Assembly: GCA_039180225.1 (NCBI GenBank)
Contig: JBCDDQ010000242.1
Location: forward strand, 1 to 7,620
DNA from: JAAEUE01 sp039180225
Lineage (GTDB): Bacteria > Pseudomonadota > Alphaproteobacteria > Rhizobiales > CAJQND01
Direction: 5' to 3'
Length of the DNA: 7,620 nucleotides
The notes beneath the pieces are model-generated. The model was not told the DNA's origin and did not search any database. It was given only the letters and a program-made list of their open reading frames with translations. The translations under genes and the position numbers were made by a program. Every line of letters begins with the position of its first letter. Positions within the stretch are counted from its first letter, which is position 1. Shown piece after piece: positions 6,261 through 7,620 of this stretch.

Positions 6261-7103
6261 ATGAAGACACTCGCAAAACTCCTCACCGCCGCGGCCCTCA
6301 GCACTGCCCTTCTGGCCGGCCCGGCCTTTGCTGCGGGCAAAGCGAAGAACGCCCCCAATATTGACTTCTCGTTTGAAGGCCCGTTCGGCACCTTCGACCG
6401 GGCTCAGTTGCAACGCGGGTTCCAGGTCTACAAGGAAATCTGCGCCTCATGCCATTCGGCAGATCTCATGCATTACCGCAATCTTGGAGAACATGGCGGT
6501 CCGGAATTCCCGGAGGCCCAGGTGAAAGCCATTGCGGCGGAGTATGAGATTCAAGACGGCCCGAACGAGGATGGCGAAATGTTCGATCGCCCTGGCCGTC
6601 CGTCGGACAAATTCAAGGCGCCGTTCACAAACGACAATGAAGCACGCGCCGCCAATGGTGGTGCATACCCGCCGGATCTTTCCTTGATCACGAAGGCGCG
6701 CGAGGGTTTTCACTATCCTTGGTACGTCTCGCCATTCATCAAGATGTGGACCGGAAATGGCGGTCCGGAATACGTCTATGCCGTTCTGACGGGGTACACC
6801 GATCCGCCGGAAAAAGACGCGGAAAACGCGCCGGAAGGCAAATCGTACAATGAGTATTTCGCCGCCGGCCCTTGGATCTCCATGGCACCGCCACTGGATG
6901 ACGATAGTGTGGAGTATAGCGACGGCACCAAGGCAACGCTTGACCAGCAAGCCAAAGATGTATCTGCCTTCCTGGCTTGGGCCGCTGAGCCGAAGATGGA
7001 AGAGCGCAAGACCATGGGTCTGAGAGTGATGATCTATCTGCTCATCCTGGCCCTGCTCATGTACTTGGTTAAGCTGAAGCTGTGGCGCGATGTGGAGCAC
7101 TAG
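6261..7103 (+). CDS. petC: Ubiquinol-cytochrome c reductase, cytochrome c1 subunit
   Basis: Cytochrome c1 accepts the electron from the Rieske centre and passes it to a soluble or membrane cytochrome c. The 280-residue precursor has a Sec signal peptide (MKTLAKLL start, hydrophobic core, likely cut after AFA at about residue 24). A periplasmic c-type heme domain follows with CASCH at 61-65, and M208 (ISMAPPL) is the expected sixth ligand. One C-terminal membrane anchor spans about 253-271, ending with basic residues and DVEH. Motifs GGAYPPDLSLI (133-143) and GPEYVYAVLTGY (168-179) are standard for the family. The start has AAGGA about 12 nt upstream and lies 39 nt after petB. A terminator follows within about 25 nt, so this is the last gene of the operon. 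Heme attachment needs the cytochrome c maturation system, not seen here. Confidence 0.98.
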   Translation: MKTLAKLLTAAALSTALLAGPAFAAGKAKNAPNIDFSFEGPFGTFDRAQLQRGFQVYKEICASCHSADLMHYRNLGEHGGPEFPEAQVKAIAAEYEIQDGPNEDGEMFDRPGRPSDKFKAPFTNDNEARAANGGAYPPDLSLITKAREGFHYPWYVSPFIKMWTGNGGPEYVYAVLTGYTDPPEKDAENAPEGKSYNEYFAAGPWISMAPPLDDDSVEYSDGTKATLDQQAKDVSAFLAWAAEPKMEERKTMGLRVMIYLLILALLMYLVKLKLWRDVEH

Positions 7104-7127
7104 CGCTACACGAGCCTGAAGATACGG

Positions 7128-7156
7128 AAAGGCCCGCATGATGCGGGCCTTTTTTT
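7128..7156 (+). terminator. Rho-independent terminator of petABC
   Basis: A GC-rich stem GGCCCGC (7131-7137) / GCGGGCC (7143-7149) with loop ATGAT is flanked by AAA and a run of seven T (7150-7156). It begins 24 nt after the petC stop and is a textbook intrinsic terminator in the plus direction. Read on the minus strand the same stem is followed only by TTT, so it could weakly terminate the converging hydrolase gene as well. Confidence 0.9.
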
Positions 7157-7191
7157 CGGAAGCGGGAAACGATGACCGGGGCGCGGCCTTC

Positions 7192-7620
7192 TCAAGCCGC
7201 GTATACCGCCGCCTCAAACGCATCATAGGTCTTCAAAAAGCGCGGCTCGATGAAGGGCAAGGACTGCGTCATGATCAGGCCCGCCACATCGGCTGCCGGG
7301 TCGAACCAATAATGCGTGTTGCAAACCCCAGCCCAGGTCTGTGAGCCCTTGTGCCGCCGGCCGGGAATGTCCGCTTCCACGCGCATGAACCCGAAACTGT
7401 GGGTTTTGTCGATATCGGGATAAAAGTCCACATCCGCCGTGATTGCCGGCGCCACGCTCACCATCTTCCCGATGCGCAAAACCCCAATATGGTTCTCCAG
7501 CATGCTGGCCACCCCGTCCTCGCTGAGGATGCGCGCACCATCCAACTCTCCACCGTTCAGGAACATGCGTAGGAAGCGCATATAGTCCGGCGCGGTGGAG
7601 TAGAGCGCGTGGCCCATGCC
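7192..7620 (-). CDS. Beta-lactamase-family serine hydrolase, C-terminal part, cut by window edge
   Basis: The last 142 residues of a protein of the class C beta-lactamase / family VIII esterase / penicillin-binding-protein-like superfamily; the start and the catalytic S-x-x-K and Y-x-N motifs lie beyond the right edge. The visible part has the family helix STAPDYMRFLRMFLNGGELDG followed by ARILSEDGVASML. It then has a KGSQTWAGVCNTHYWFDP stretch, where W-A-G occupies the place of the KTG or WGG third motif, followed by GLIMTQSLPF. W-x-G at this position is more typical of EstB-like esterases than of true beta-lactamases, so resistance should not be inferred. The gene converges on petC, with 88 nt and a terminator between the two stops. 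The family is clear; the substrate is unknown. Confidence 0.82.
   Translation of the reverse strand, partial: GMGHALYSTAPDYMRFLRMFLNGGELDGARILSEDGVASMLENHIGVLRIGKMVSVAPAITADVDFYPDIDKTHSFGFMRVEADIPGRRHKGSQTWAGVCNTHYWFDPAADVAGLIMTQSLPFIEPRFLKTYDAFEAAVYAA

Noticed and set aside
1..7620. Mobile element, CRISPR array, tRNA or defence system
   Set aside because: No transposase, terminal inverted repeats, regularly spaced repeats, tRNA cloverleaf or defence-type domains were seen; the gene content is metabolic and respiratory.

Overview
The window reads as an ordinary, moderately GC-rich stretch of an alphaproteobacterial chromosome. The evidence is a three-gene cytochrome bc1 operon (separate Rieske, cytochrome b and cytochrome c1 genes) transcribed divergently from a TrmL-type tRNA methyltransferase and an aerobic HemF. 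From general knowledge this neighbourhood is common in Alphaproteobacteria; I cannot name a genus. No tRNA, rRNA, CRISPR array, insertion sequence or phage gene is visible.

Layout. Five genes run leftward on the minus strand: trmL (3724-4176), hemF (2805-3698), a Rieske non-heme iron oxygenase alpha subunit (1548-2687), a 12-helix MFS transporter (308-1492) and the N-terminal 100 residues of ATP sulfurylase (1-301, cut by the left edge). A 188-nt divergent control region (4177-4364) separates them from the rightward petA-petB-petC operon (4365-7103). That operon ends in a clear intrinsic terminator (7128-7156). Beyond it lies the C-terminal part of a beta-lactamase-family serine hydrolase (7192-7620), converging on petC and cut by the right edge.

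How the genes fit together. petABC encode the complete catalytic core of ubiquinol:cytochrome c oxidoreductase, and all heme and iron-sulfur ligands are present. HemF makes protoporphyrinogen IX, a precursor of the b and c hemes that complex needs, so its position is functionally sensible. TrmL is a tRNA housekeeping enzyme. The least explained part is the oxygenase-transporter-ATP sulfurylase run. The transporter and sulfurylase genes are 6 nt apart and look translationally coupled, while the oxygenase substrate is unknown and no reductase partner lies in the window.

I found no convincing undescribed system. The points most worth a second look are the orphan oxygenase (bridging Glu, and Val where an Asn is usual), its linkage to a transporter and sat, and a cluster of short dyads just upstream of it.
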